From NCBI GenBank assembly GCA_045639905.1, contig JAZUDZ010000026.1, positions 174,828 through 238,827 on the forward strand: a stretch of DNA of 64,000 bases. Reading direction: 5' to 3'. The stretch is from RGIG426 sp045639905 (GTDB taxonomy: Bacteria; Bacillota; Clostridia; Oscillospirales; Acutalibacteraceae). A program made the translations under genes and the position numbers. A model generated the notes under the pieces. It was not told the origin of the DNA and did not search any database. It saw only the letters and a list, made by a program, of their open reading frames with translations. This document shows positions 8,972 to 17,512 of the stretch, one piece after another (positions within the stretch are counted from its first letter, which is position 1; every line of letters begins with the position of its first letter).

Positions 8972-10732
8972 TTATTGAGGACCCAGTTTAACATCCATAC
9001 CGGCAATATATTTGCGCAAGACAAGGACATCTTTCATGTCAACAAAATAATCCGTACTACAATCAGCAGCATCCCAATCACCTTCGTCCGTGATATAAGC
9101 TACGATTTTACGAAGTAAAAGGACATCTTTCATATCAATTGATTTATCGGAATTAACGTCACCGTAAATGAACTCGCGATGTGCTGTAGTTGTTGTTATA
9201 TCATTGCTTTCATCTTCAGATATATCCGAAATGTCAGAAGTCGTCGGATCGTCAGAAGATGTAGGTTCATCGGAAGTTGCCGGCTGGGTCGTTGTAACAG
9301 GGACAGGCTGGGTGGTCGTTTCGGTAGAAGGTCTATATACTTCCACCTTGACAGAATACAAGTCTAGGTTCGCTATTTCCTCAAGGTAAATATAGAGACC
9401 ATCTTCCGCTCCATTAAATTCTGCAAACTTGGAACCTTTAGCATAATATGTTTTCTTAACAAGGGAAGAAATGGTTTTCATCGATGTTCCGATTGAAGTC
9501 CCTTTCGGATAATCATCATTGCTATTTGGCCACAAATCAAATTGATTTGTTGAATCCCAAAGACATGGATAAATATAGTTTCCGGCAGAACTTGTTTTTG
9601 CGCTAATCGTAATCTGATAATATCCGCCTACATCTTCAATAGCACCATTTTCCACCCAGTCATCGTGTAAGGCATTTGCGAGTTCTTCATTCGTATAAAT
9701 GTAGAAGTGTTCTCTTGAGCTGTAAGAAAGATTTACTTCTTTATTTTCATACAATGTTGTTCCGGTCATCGGTACAACAATCGGATCCTGTTTAGGAAGC
9801 TGGTAAACGGTTCTCGCCTGGTGAATTGCAATTCCGTAAGGAACTGTCAAATTCTTGCGACCAACTTTCGTGTATAGTTTTTCCAATTGCTCCGTTAAAT
9901 ACTGCAAGCTTTCGCCAGAAAAGTCAACCTGGTCTCCCTCAAACGAGTTACCACACTCAACACCAAACAACACATTGCAATTCTGATGGAGGCACCCCTG
10001 AACAGGCTGATATGCAAGTCCCCAAATACCATCAGCCGTATCACGGTAGGACATGAGTGTCATTGTCGTGATATGGGCAGCAATAATATCATAAATACCC
10101 TTAACACCATCCATTTCAATGTTTTCACCGTTTAATTGCCAACCACAAGGAACGTCAACCTCGGTTTCACAACCAACATTATTAAGAATATCTAAGTTTT
10201 TAATAAAATTATTGCAATAGGATGTCAAACCACTTGTTGTATAGTTGCCATTTTCAATATCGAAATGCATTCCGTATAATGCGTCTTGACTATATTCATT
10301 TTTGTAACTGGTAAACGCATTTGCAAAGCCATTCATTGTGCTAGAACTCAACGAACCTGCATCGTCATACAAAATGGACACACGCATATTATGAGCCATT
10401 GCGTCTTGAACAAATGTATGAATAGAAGAACGGCCTCCGGAATTTCTGAAACTGCCATAGGCATAATAATAGATTTCCGTAACGCCGTAAGCTTCGAGAA
10501 AATCCAAATACATTTTTCTCGTACCGGCATTCGTTCCGTCAGATTCATGCCACCACCAGCATCCAACTCTTCTTGTTCCATCTGGATTAATACAATAATC
10601 ACTAGAGGCACTTGCGGCCGATACTTTTGGTTGTTGCAACAAAGCGGCAAATGGAATCATTAAAACCAAAAATACCAAAACAAGAACCATACTCAACAAA
10701 CGAAGTCGTGCATTTCTAATCTTACTAAACAT
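8972..10732 (-). CDS. Secreted dockerin protein, WWW/DIE barrel family, copy C
   Basis: 586 residues, first gene of the operon. Signal peptide (about 10-40, ending in KVSAASA), barrel-like domain from RRVGCWWWH (about 54-62) through YGMHFDIEN (DIE at 158-160), ITTMTLMSYRD and VLFGVECGN to YGIAIHQARTVYQL, then a beta-rich domain with FDLWPNSNDDYPKGTS, a Thr/Ser/Asp-rich linker (TTTQPVPVTTTQP and on), and a type I dockerin (GDVNSDKSIDMKDVL and ADCSTDYFVDMKDVL). Copy C alone has the long Thr/Pro linker typical of cellulosomal enzymes; A and B have short acidic linkers. ATG 10732 is preceded by AGGAGG at ideal spacing. Function unassigned; a glycosidase-like role is inferred from the barrel pattern and the dockerin. 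Confidence 0.86.
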   Translation of the reverse strand: MFSKIRNARLRLLSMVLVLVFLVLMIPFAALLQQPKVSAASASSDYCINPDGTRRVGCWWWHESDGTNAGTRKMYLDFLEAYGVTEIYYYAYGSFRNSGGRSSIHTFVQDAMAHNMRVSILYDDAGSLSSSTMNGFANAFTSYKNEYSQDALYGMHFDIENGNYTTSGLTSYCNNFIKNLDILNNVGCETEVDVPCGWQLNGENIEMDGVKGIYDIIAAHITTMTLMSYRDTADGIWGLAYQPVQGCLHQNCNVLFGVECGNSFEGDQVDFSGESLQYLTEQLEKLYTKVGRKNLTVPYGIAIHQARTVYQLPKQDPIVVPMTGTTLYENKEVNLSYSSREHFYIYTNEELANALHDDWVENGAIEDVGGYYQITISAKTSSAGNYIYPCLWDSTNQFDLWPNSNDDYPKGTSIGTSMKTISSLVKKTYYAKGSKFAEFNGAEDGLYIYLEEIANLDLYSVKVEVYRPSTETTTQPVPVTTTQPATSDEPTSSDDPTTSDISDISEDESNDITTTTAHREFIYGDVNSDKSIDMKDVLLLRKIVAYITDEGDWDAADCSTDYFVDMKDVLVLRKYIAGMDVKLGPQ

Positions 10733-10781
10733 ATTATCCTCCTGAGATCATCTGTCCACCACAGTAATAACTTAAACATTT

Positions 10782-10840
10782 ACAACTGCACGTGCACATT
10801 AGTTGTTAATATTTTAATATAAAATATATAAGAATGTCAA
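10782..10840 (-). promoter_or_regulatory. Promoter and possible operator of the dockerin operon
   Basis: On the minus strand, TTGACA (10840-10835) and TAAAAT (10816-10811) are 18 bases apart. Across the predicted start point lies an inverted repeat: ACAACT (10782-10787) and AGTTGT (10801-10806) flank the perfect palindrome TGCACGTGCA (10787-10796). The centre-CG symmetry would suit a LacI-type repressor, but no regulator gene is adjacent. Confidence 0.5.
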
Positions 10841-10940
10841 CGAAGCACACCTTGTTTTTTGTAAGAAATACACAAAAATATGGTAATTATTTTGCAATAT
10901 TTGACACGATTGATAAATGTAACATTTTTCCATTTTTTTC

Positions 10941-10969
10941 TTGACAGAAGTAAGTAAAAATGCTAATAT
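10941..10969 (+). promoter_or_regulatory. Promoter of tRNA-Leu
   Basis: TTGACA (10941-10946), 17-base spacer ending in TGC, then TAATAT (10964-10969): an extended -10 promoter. The tRNA begins 13 bases downstream of the -10. Confidence 0.8.
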
Positions 10970-10982
10970 AACCACTGTACTT

Positions 10983-11066
10983 GCGCGAGTGCTGGAACTG
11001 GCAGACAGGCACGTTTGAGGTGCGTGTGTCGACGACGTACGGGTTCAAGTCCCGTCTCGCGCACCA
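10983..11066 (+). tRNA. tRNA-Leu (GAG)
   Basis: 84 nt with encoded CCA. The acceptor stem is GCGCGAG/CTCGCGC. The anticodon stem CACGT/GCGTG closes the loop TTGAGGT, giving anticodon GAG at 11017-11019 (reads CUC/CUU). The T arm is ACGGG-TTCAAGT-CCCGT. The extra bases between the anticodon and T stems fit the long variable arm of a class II tRNA. It has its own promoter and terminator. Confidence 0.95.
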
Positions 11067-11073
11067 GGTATTT

Positions 11074-11104
11074 GCCCGAATCAGATTGATTCGGGCTTTT
11101 TATT
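11074..11104 (+). terminator. Terminator after tRNA-Leu
   Basis: Perfect 10-bp stem GCCCGAATCA/TGATTCGGGC (11074-11083, 11087-11096) followed by TTTTTATTTT. Confidence 0.9.
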
Positions 11105-11132
11105 TTCTTGACAAGAAAGGAAATGACAAAGT

Positions 11133-11771
11133 ATGAGGTTTGCCGTTTTTAGCGAAGCAGCAAAAGGAATCAGCGATTTGCCAATTGCAATCCTCTCTTT
11201 CGTATTTTTTTCTATTCTCGTGAAAAAAGGAAAAAAATCCCATTGGACACCTGTCTTTGGCCTGTTATCAATTGTTTCCTTATTGGGAGCGGTTGCTCAC
11301 ATCTTCGAATTTTCATATATAAGTCACAATATTCTTTGGTCCATCGTTTACCTGGTAATGGATATAACCATTCTCCTCACCCATTATGCGTTTGTTTCAG
11401 ATGCAACAGAAAACAGAGAGCCTGTAAAGAAACATAAAAAGATATTACAAATTGTTTCGGCAATAGCGTATCCAATCATTCTTGTTTTCCTGTGGACTGT
11501 GCCCGATACTCATTTAGACATGATTGTTTTCGTTATATATGCATTCCTTATGATACTTCCAATCATTTTGGTTTCCTTTAAGAAATCACCGATTGCAAGA
11601 AAACTGCGCTGTATAGTTCTAATGCTGTTAATCACAGGGATTCTACAAGGGTTTAAACCATTTCAATCATTCAGCATAGTTGTTGAGCACATTATCATTT
11701 TATTTGCGCTAGTCATTACATTTTCAATCGCATACAAATCTCAAACTATAGAAGAAGGTCCGTCAGAATGA
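11133..11771 (+). CDS. Polytopic membrane protein of unknown function
   Basis: 212 residues with about seven hydrophobic segments (for example LPIAILSFVFFSILV, FGLLSIVSLLGAVAHIF, SIVYLVMDITILLTHY, ISAIAYPIILVFLW-like, MIVFVIYAFLMILPIILV and HIIILFALVITFSIAY) joined by short Lys/Arg-rich loops. No signal peptide, catalytic motif or transporter signature is recognisable. Short loops and acidic or aromatic residues inside helices (GAVAHIFEFSYIS, LVMDIT) are the only notable features. The ATG follows an AAAGGAAA site. It stands alone between the tRNA terminator and a bidirectional terminator shared with addB, so context does not suggest a role. Confidence 0.7.
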   Translation: MRFAVFSEAAKGISDLPIAILSFVFFSILVKKGKKSHWTPVFGLLSIVSLLGAVAHIFEFSYISHNILWSIVYLVMDITILLTHYAFVSDATENREPVKKHKKILQIVSAIAYPIILVFLWTVPDTHLDMIVFVIYAFLMILPIILVSFKKSPIARKLRCIVLMLLITGILQGFKPFQSFSIVVEHIIILFALVITFSIAYKSQTIEEGPSE

Positions 11772-11789
11772 ATCTGACGGACCTTCTCG
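11753..11789. terminator. Bidirectional terminator between the membrane-protein gene and addB
   Basis: 15-bp stem (11753-11767 with 11773-11787, core GAAGGTCCGTCAGA). The stop codon of the plus-strand gene lies in the loop. It serves both convergent genes. Confidence 0.8.
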
Positions 11790-14700
11790 TTACAGATTTT
11801 CCATTTGTTTTTCTTCCCGAATTTGATTGTAAATAGTTTCCGAATCCATAGAATTTTTTTCCAATGGATCGCCCACAATCGGCTCTCTTCGGCAAATTGT
11901 CGTGTAGGAACAGTAACGACAAGGATCTTCTTCCGATGGATTGTCGGAAATCCTTCCACGGTGTAAAGACTGAACCATTTCCTTGACTAACTTTTGAGAC
12001 TTAAATGACAAAAGATCAAACTGCTCAAGCGTTGCCAAATCCAACGTAATTTTTCCATTCTTATCGCAAGGAATATACAGTCCTTTTTCTCCAATCTCCA
12101 AAGCATTTAAAACGCTCGGATCGTCCAAAAGAATACCGTTCATTCGTTTGTTATTAATCCTATGATCATTACCGTCATTGCATTCTTCTTCCTTAACAGT
12201 TCCGAGTTTAGTCGGAAGATACAAAACGCCCGCCGGAACGACATCACCATAACGGTCAGTACCATTCGCAAGCAAAGTAAATAAATACACAAGCATCTGC
12301 AAATTGCGGCCTTCGATTGCATCAGAAAGGCTGAACTCTTTTTTACCGGTTTTATAATCAACAATACGAATGAATTTCTTCCCATTTTGCTCTAACACGT
12401 CGACCCGGTCAACTTTTCCAACCAGTTGAATAAATGAGCCATCGTCCAATGCAATCTTTAGGGGGTTCACTTGACTTGTCTTTGAAACACCAATCTCAAG
12501 CTCATAATCAACCGGGACAAACTTGCTATGTGACATTTCACGAAGAACAAACCAAAGCGTATCGGATGCAAGCTGCTCCAACCTGGTTAATAAGTACTTG
12601 AACCGATAAGGTTTGTTTTCAATACCTCCGAGATTATTTGCCACATAAGAATCAATTTCAAGGCGAGAATCTTCTTGTACCATCTCATAAGTAACATTGC
12701 CAAAACCAATCTTATTATACCGATTGACAAGTTTTTCCATTACTTCGTGGACAACGTTTCCAACTTGAATACTATCAAGATCAGCTTTTTTTCTTTCATG
12801 AACATTCAAGCCATAATCACAAAAATACATATAAGGGCAATTATAGTAACGTTCTATTCGTGAAGGAGACACTGCATTTAGTTTAAACAAATCTTGCGCA
12901 ATTTGTTCATCATCAATAGAATATTCCTTTTTTTCACTGTTTTTTCGTAGCTGTTCAAGTCGAATTTTTTGACCTGGGATACGACTTAAAGCAGCCGTAA
13001 CAGTTGAAGAGAGTTCCGTCTCACATCCGTTCAATGCAGCGAATTCAATAGCATCAGACAGCGTTTCAATATCGTCAATGGAACTGATATACTTATCCAC
13101 AAAGTTGTGACCAACTGCGATTTCTTCAACCGCCTTAACAACCTCAGACTTATCAAGCATATCATTTTCACTTTTACACGCAATATAACTGACAATCAAG
13201 TAATCAGACGGTGCTGTAACAGCAGAATATGCAAAATACTCTTCTTCCGCAATGGAATATTCCGTGGTCTTCATAAGATTAAGACCATTTTCTATCAACC
13301 GAGTTCTTTCCCGATCATTAAAGAAGCCACGCTTAACGGGACTCGCCGGAAAAATGCCCTCATTCACCCCTAGCATAATAACCATTTTAGGTTTTGCATA
13401 TCGAACTCTGTCCGCTTGGCCAATTTGAACAGATTCCATCAATTGAGGAACCGTCCCCATATCAATAAAATAGCAAATCAAGTGAAATAATTCATAGTAA
13501 CGACGTGCACTTTGCAAAGACATTATGCTGGAGGCAAAAATATCCAAAATATCCATAAGACAGTCCCACATACGTGATGTACGATCTGCCCATACATAAT
13601 CTCCAATTTTTTCCAGTCGTTTCACCTGTAACGAAAGCAATCTATCAGCGTGCACCTCCAGCAGATAGTTCAGCACAGCCTTTGCAAATCCTTTGCCATC
13701 CACCGGTCTAGACAGTGCCCCCTTAAGACGAAGCAGTGGCTTCAGCAAGCGCATCCTAAGACGATTCAAATAATCTATATGATGACGTTCTTTCTCTGAG
13801 TTACCTGTTTGAAATCCATCTGTTCTGGCGGTCCACTCTTTCTCCCAGTCCGATCCTTTCAAATCCCAAATATAGACATAATTTTCCATTAGTGAAATTG
13901 ATTTGGGAGAAAAACCAAGAAGTCCGGTTTTCATTAACCGAATCATAGACTCAGAACGCCAATTATCACACACGGCTCGTAAAGCCATCATAACGGTTTC
14001 AATCAAAGAATCCGTCAAAATATTTTGACGAACATCCATAAAGAACGGAATCCCTTCTTGCTCAAAAACAGAATCCAGGATTCCGTCATAGTCCCCTAAA
14101 TTTCTTGCAACAACTACCACATCTTTATAATGACCGCCCTCTCGAACAAATCGATGGATCATTTTTGAAGCGTTTCTGCACTCCTCATAAATCGATTGGT
14201 TTTGGATAACCGTAACGGCACTTTTTTCTCCTTCTTCAAGTTCACAAGGAGTATGCGAATAATCAAACAAAGATTCTTCTATTGCTTTTAATTCTTTTGA
14301 ACAAAAACGATAATTTTCATATAAATGAATCGGTGCACTAATCGGTATTTGTTTTTTGTGAGCAATTTCAACTAGTTGATGTGCGGTTTTTTGCGGAATA
14401 TAAAATGGGCTAACATCAGAAAGATCGACAGCATCATACGAATCTGCCGAAAGCGACACAGTAACAGAAAACGCCTTTTCCATAAAAAGAGAAACCATCT
14501 TCAGCTGTTGTGCCGTAAAACCGGTAAAACCATCAAAGAAAACAACATAATGACTTAAATCTAAGTCTCCAAGAATAGAAATTGCCTGTGTTAAGATATC
14601 GTCAGCATCAACATATTTTTGTGAAACCAATGCCTCGTAAGCAGCAATTAATACGGCCAAATCCTTCAATTTCGTTTTTAGGGATTTCTTTTCAATTTGA

Positions 14701-15131
14701 CCAGCAATAGCATTCAAGTCCTCAACGGTAATAGCATTTTGTTTTAATTCAGTCATCATTGTCATGATAGACTGCATTTGCCCCTTGTCACGGCTTTCAT
14801 ATTTTTTCGAAGAATCACGACGGTTGGAAGTTTCTTCCATAGCCTCACTTAATAATAACGCTCTGGTACTGTCATCGACTACAGTACCGACACCGCCTCC
14901 ATATTCCTCCAAAATATCACACGCAAACTTTGTAAAGCTACACACCTTGACACGGTTTGCGTTTTGAACTCCGAGACCTAGAATAACTTCCTTCTCTGTT
15001 TCAAATGTAATCTGTTCAGGAACAATCAAAAGACAGCTAGACCCTAATTCTTCATTAAGAACAGAGTCTAGCTGTTTAATAATTTCTGTTGTTTTACCTG
15101 TTCCGGTATGCCCCAAAATAAGATTTAGCAT
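11790..15131 (-). CDS. addB: AddB-type helicase-nuclease subunit
   Basis: 1113 residues, near the usual AddB length of about 1160. AddAB resects double-strand breaks for recombination. Seen: N-terminal P-loop LILGHTGTGKTT (GxxGxGKT at 7-14), a degenerate UvrD-like middle, and a C-terminal RecB-like nuclease with VGNVVHEVMEKL and IRIVDYKTGKKEF (the D-Y-K catalytic residues). The family's iron-sulfur cysteines are NCPYMYFC upstream and C1071-x2-C1074-x5-C1080 at the end. ATG 15131 follows GAGGT. Unusually, addA does not follow: the gene ends 19 bases before a convergent unrelated gene. Upstream is ruvX, 13 bases away, another nucleic-acid enzyme. Confidence 0.9.
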   Translation of the reverse strand: MLNLILGHTGTGKTTEIIKQLDSVLNEELGSSCLLIVPEQITFETEKEVILGLGVQNANRVKVCSFTKFACDILEEYGGGVGTVVDDSTRALLLSEAMEETSNRRDSSKKYESRDKGQMQSIMTMMTELKQNAITVEDLNAIAGQIEKKSLKTKLKDLAVLIAAYEALVSQKYVDADDILTQAISILGDLDLSHYVVFFDGFTGFTAQQLKMVSLFMEKAFSVTVSLSADSYDAVDLSDVSPFYIPQKTAHQLVEIAHKKQIPISAPIHLYENYRFCSKELKAIEESLFDYSHTPCELEEGEKSAVTVIQNQSIYEECRNASKMIHRFVREGGHYKDVVVVARNLGDYDGILDSVFEQEGIPFFMDVRQNILTDSLIETVMMALRAVCDNWRSESMIRLMKTGLLGFSPKSISLMENYVYIWDLKGSDWEKEWTARTDGFQTGNSEKERHHIDYLNRLRMRLLKPLLRLKGALSRPVDGKGFAKAVLNYLLEVHADRLLSLQVKRLEKIGDYVWADRTSRMWDCLMDILDIFASSIMSLQSARRYYELFHLICYFIDMGTVPQLMESVQIGQADRVRYAKPKMVIMLGVNEGIFPASPVKRGFFNDRERTRLIENGLNLMKTTEYSIAEEEYFAYSAVTAPSDYLIVSYIACKSENDMLDKSEVVKAVEEIAVGHNFVDKYISSIDDIETLSDAIEFAALNGCETELSSTVTAALSRIPGQKIRLEQLRKNSEKKEYSIDDEQIAQDLFKLNAVSPSRIERYYNCPYMYFCDYGLNVHERKKADLDSIQVGNVVHEVMEKLVNRYNKIGFGNVTYEMVQEDSRLEIDSYVANNLGGIENKPYRFKYLLTRLEQLASDTLWFVLREMSHSKFVPVDYELEIGVSKTSQVNPLKIALDDGSFIQLVGKVDRVDVLEQNGKKFIRIVDYKTGKKEFSLSDAIEGRNLQMLVYLFTLLANGTDRYGDVVPAGVLYLPTKLGTVKEEECNDGNDHRINNKRMNGILLDDPSVLNALEIGEKGLYIPCDKNGKITLDLATLEQFDLLSFKSQKLVKEMVQSLHRGRISDNPSEEDPCRYCSYTTICRREPIVGDPLEKNSMDSETIYNQIREEKQMENL

Positions 15132-15144
15132 CTATATACCTCAT

Positions 15145-15564
15145 TTACTGTAAACTCGGCAAACTATCAAGATAATTTTGTAAAATAATTGTGGCAGCAA
15201 CCGTATCAACAACCTGCTTACGTTTTTTTCCTCTGACATTCGTTTCATTTAAGTATCCTATTGCCGAAACCGTCGTCAGTCTCTCGTCCCAGAGCACCAC
15301 TTCACACCCAAGCTGCATACGCAGTTTGTCCGCGATACTCTCTGCTCTTTGGGCACTTTCACCACAAGACCCATCCATATTTTTAGGATAACCAACAACA
15401 ATAGCTTTGGCATTTTGTTCTCTATAAATCAAACAAATCTTTTCTACCAGGCGGTCACTGTTTCGTTCTTCAATTGTAGAAACCGGTGAAGCCAAAAACT
15501 GTCTCTCATCTGATACGGCAATTCCGGTTCTAACCAGTCCTAAATCAACACCCAAAATTTTCAA
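15145..15564 (-). CDS. ruvX: Pre-16S rRNA nuclease / Holliday junction resolvase-like protein
   Basis: 139 residues, the usual YqgF/RuvX length. RNase H-like fold protein; in E. coli YqgF matures the 5' end of 16S rRNA, and a Holliday-junction role is also proposed. Motifs are ILGVDLGLVRTGIAVSD at 3-19 (first catalytic Asp), AIVVGYPKNMDG (strand 4), VVLWDERLTTVSA and the closing VDTVAATIILQNYL with the last Asp. The start is TTG 15564: GGAGAG lies about 9 bases upstream and no ATG is near. Upstream of addB in the same direction, 13-base gap. Confidence 0.93.
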   Translation of the reverse strand: MKILGVDLGLVRTGIAVSDERQFLASPVSTIEERNSDRLVEKICLIYREQNAKAIVVGYPKNMDGSCGESAQRAESIADKLRMQLGCEVVLWDERLTTVSAIGYLNETNVRGKKRKQVVDTVAATIILQNYLDSLPSLQ

Positions 15565-15633
15565 ATAAATTTCTCTCCTATAGTTTCACCATATTTCAGT
15601 ATACACATAACCATGTGGAGAATTTTCCACATG

Positions 15634-16404
15634 TTAAGAATGATTTTCTCGAATATACTTTGATGCGGCTTGCATCCTTGATTTGGGTTTTGCCGCATTC
15701 AACAGTTGCTTAACCTCACGGCTATCCAAATTTCGCCATTGGCCAACCGGCAACCCACCCAATTTTACATTTCCAATACTAATTCTTTTTAAGCGGGCAA
15801 CTTCGAGTCCAACGCTTTCACACATTCTACGTATTTGTCGGTTTCTGCCCTCATGAAGAAAAACATGCAAAACTGTTCTTTCTTCAGAATCCGTAACAAT
15901 CTCCACTTCTGCCGGAAGAGTTTTTTTACCATCTAAAACAACTCCACTTCGAAGAGCCGCTAGTTGATCGTCACTGGCAGATGGTCTAACTGTTACACGA
16001 TACTGCTTTGTTACATGCGAAGACGGATGCATAATGGCTTGAGCAAACTCTCCGTCGTTTGTAAGCAAAAGCATCCCCTCGGAATCACGGTCCAATCTTC
16101 CAATAGGATATACCCGTGTATCAATTTCTTTAATATAGTCAGTTACACACTTTCTCCCCTGCTCGTCTTGAAGGGTTGTCACAACTCCACGTGGTTTATG
16201 AAACATTATATAAACCGGCTCAAAACTATTCGTTACTTTCTTTCCGAAAAGCGTAATATGATCCACATGAATATCCGCCTTGTCACCAATATGAGCAACG
16301 TGTCCATTTACTTTCACTTTTCCGGCCTGAATGTATTCTTCTGCTTTTCTTCTAGAAGCACATCCACATTCAGAAAGAATCTTTTGTAAACGCTCTTTTG
16401 CCAC
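15634..16404 (-). CDS. rluB: RluB/RsuA-family ribosomal pseudouridine synthase
   Basis: 256 residues. An N-terminal S4 RNA-binding domain (RLQKILSECGCASRRKAEEYI) precedes the catalytic domain with YPIGRLDRDSEGMLLLTNDG; the Asp of GRLDRD is the catalytic residue. The enzyme isomerises uridine in rRNA, by family most likely in the 23S peptidyl transferase region. The C-terminus carries VTKQYRVTV and HEGRNRQIRRMCESVG, typical of the family. GTG 16404 is preceded by GAGGAAAG. Part of the conserved Firmicute run scpA-scpB-DUF2953-ytfJ-rluB. Confidence 0.93.
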   Translation of the reverse strand: MAKERLQKILSECGCASRRKAEEYIQAGKVKVNGHVAHIGDKADIHVDHITLFGKKVTNSFEPVYIMFHKPRGVVTTLQDEQGRKCVTDYIKEIDTRVYPIGRLDRDSEGMLLLTNDGEFAQAIMHPSSHVTKQYRVTVRPSASDDQLAALRSGVVLDGKKTLPAEVEIVTDSEERTVLHVFLHEGRNRQIRRMCESVGLEVARLKRISIGNVKLGGLPVGQWRNLDSREVKQLLNAAKPKSRMQAASKYIRENHS

Positions 16405-16437
16405 AATTTCTTTCCTCGTAATCTAAATATTTATGAA

Positions 16438-16827
16438 TCATTCAACGGAACTAGAGTTTTTGGCTTCTCTTTTTTTGGAAACAACGGATGAAATCTTATC
16501 AACAACCGTCGGAATAGATGCAATTGCAGACTCGGCTGCTCCAGGCTTTTCAATCATGGGAAGAACCTGAACAGCTCCATCTTTAATAGATAAGAAAGCA
16601 ATCGGTGTAATGGTAATTCCGGCACCACTGCCACCGCCAAAACGGTTCGGATCTTTTGTCGGCAAATCTGAGCCACCACCTGCAAAACCATAAGTCACTC
16701 TAGAAACAGGAATCAATGTCAGATTGTCAATGGTAATCGGACTTCCAATAACCGTATTGACATCCACCATTTCTTTAATTTTTTCCATTGACATTCCGAG
16801 AACGCCTTCAACACTTTTATCCATCAT
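16438..16827 (-). CDS. ytfJ: GerW family sporulation protein
   Basis: 129 residues, family length. GerW/YtfJ proteins occur in spore formers; in B. subtilis YtfJ is a spore protein needed for L-alanine germination. Motifs are VIGSPITIDNLTLIPVSRVTYGF and the Gly-rich FGGGSGAGITITPIAFLSI. The ATG at 16827 overlaps the DUF2953 stop codon (ATGA), and AGGAGG lies 6 bases upstream, so the two are translationally coupled. Its presence supports a spore-forming host. Confidence 0.93.
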   Translation of the reverse strand: MMDKSVEGVLGMSMEKIKEMVDVNTVIGSPITIDNLTLIPVSRVTYGFAGGGSDLPTKDPNRFGGGSGAGITITPIAFLSIKDGAVQVLPMIEKPGAAESAIASIPTVVDKISSVVSKKREAKNSSSVE

Positions 16828-17492
16828 TCTTGTCCTCCTGACATTTGAATTATATTTTTCTTTTGTTTAATCGGATCCGCCTTCAAATAAGCGATACCGA
16901 ACACGATAAATGCAGCCAACAAACGCCATAAAGAAATATTAATCTTCGTATGAAAATACAAACTTGTATCGTCTAAAAGAAAACAGGGACGAACTTGTAT
17001 ACACTGCTTCTTGACATCTAACTTTGATTCGATAAACGCAAGTGCTGGGAATAGCGTCGCACATACTTTCCCATAAGACTCTGCAAGTTTTGCTGAATCT
17101 GTACCACCCAAATCACAAATGAAATCCATACGTCTAATCACGATAGATTTTAATAGATGGTGCGACGCTTTCTTAATGCCGTCGGCAATTTCTTTAAACC
17201 ATTTGATTGCTGCTTGAACTCCGTCTTGTTTTAATTCATTTTCAATTTCTTTCAAATTATCTTTCAAAGAATTCTTTTGCTTTTTTGGCTTATCCTTTTT
17301 TGGAGAAGGTTCTTTGCTCTCCGGCTCGTCTTTCTCTTCCTTGGTTTTGGAATCATACTTAAAAACGGGAATACCCCAAAACCGAACTTTCACAAAAAGC
17401 GTTTGATCAAAAGTAATCTCCGAAACAACCGGGATTACTAATATCAAAAAAATCAAAAAGAGAATAGCGAGAAGAATATAAACTGCAATCAA
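16824..17492 (-). CDS. DUF2953 domain-containing membrane-associated protein
   Basis: 222 residues. One N-terminal membrane helix (VYILLAILFLIFLILVIPVV), a Lys/Glu/Pro-rich charged linker (about 50-80), then a soluble domain with VIRRMDFICDLGGTDSAKLAESYG, which is the DUF2953 signature (B. subtilis YtfI type), and a C-terminal hydrophobic stretch (ISLWRLLAAFIVFGIAYL). The family has no established biochemical function, but it is regularly found next to ytfJ in spore formers, as here (4-base overlap). A role in the spore or forespore membrane is inference. Confidence 0.88.
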   Translation of the reverse strand: MIAVYILLAILFLIFLILVIPVVSEITFDQTLFVKVRFWGIPVFKYDSKTKEEKDEPESKEPSPKKDKPKKQKNSLKDNLKEIENELKQDGVQAAIKWFKEIADGIKKASHHLLKSIVIRRMDFICDLGGTDSAKLAESYGKVCATLFPALAFIESKLDVKKQCIQVRPCFLLDDTSLYFHTKINISLWRLLAAFIVFGIAYLKADPIKQKKNIIQMSGGQE

Positions 17493-17512
17493 GTTATATC
17501 CCTCGTTTCAGA

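Noticed and set aside
9168..9389. Val/Ser-rich small frame opposite dockerin copy C
   Set aside because: It is complementary to the Thr/Ser/Pro linker of the dockerin protein.
15612..15633. CATGTGGA/TCCACATG hairpin after rluB
   Set aside because: No T tract on either strand; not convincing as a terminator or operator.
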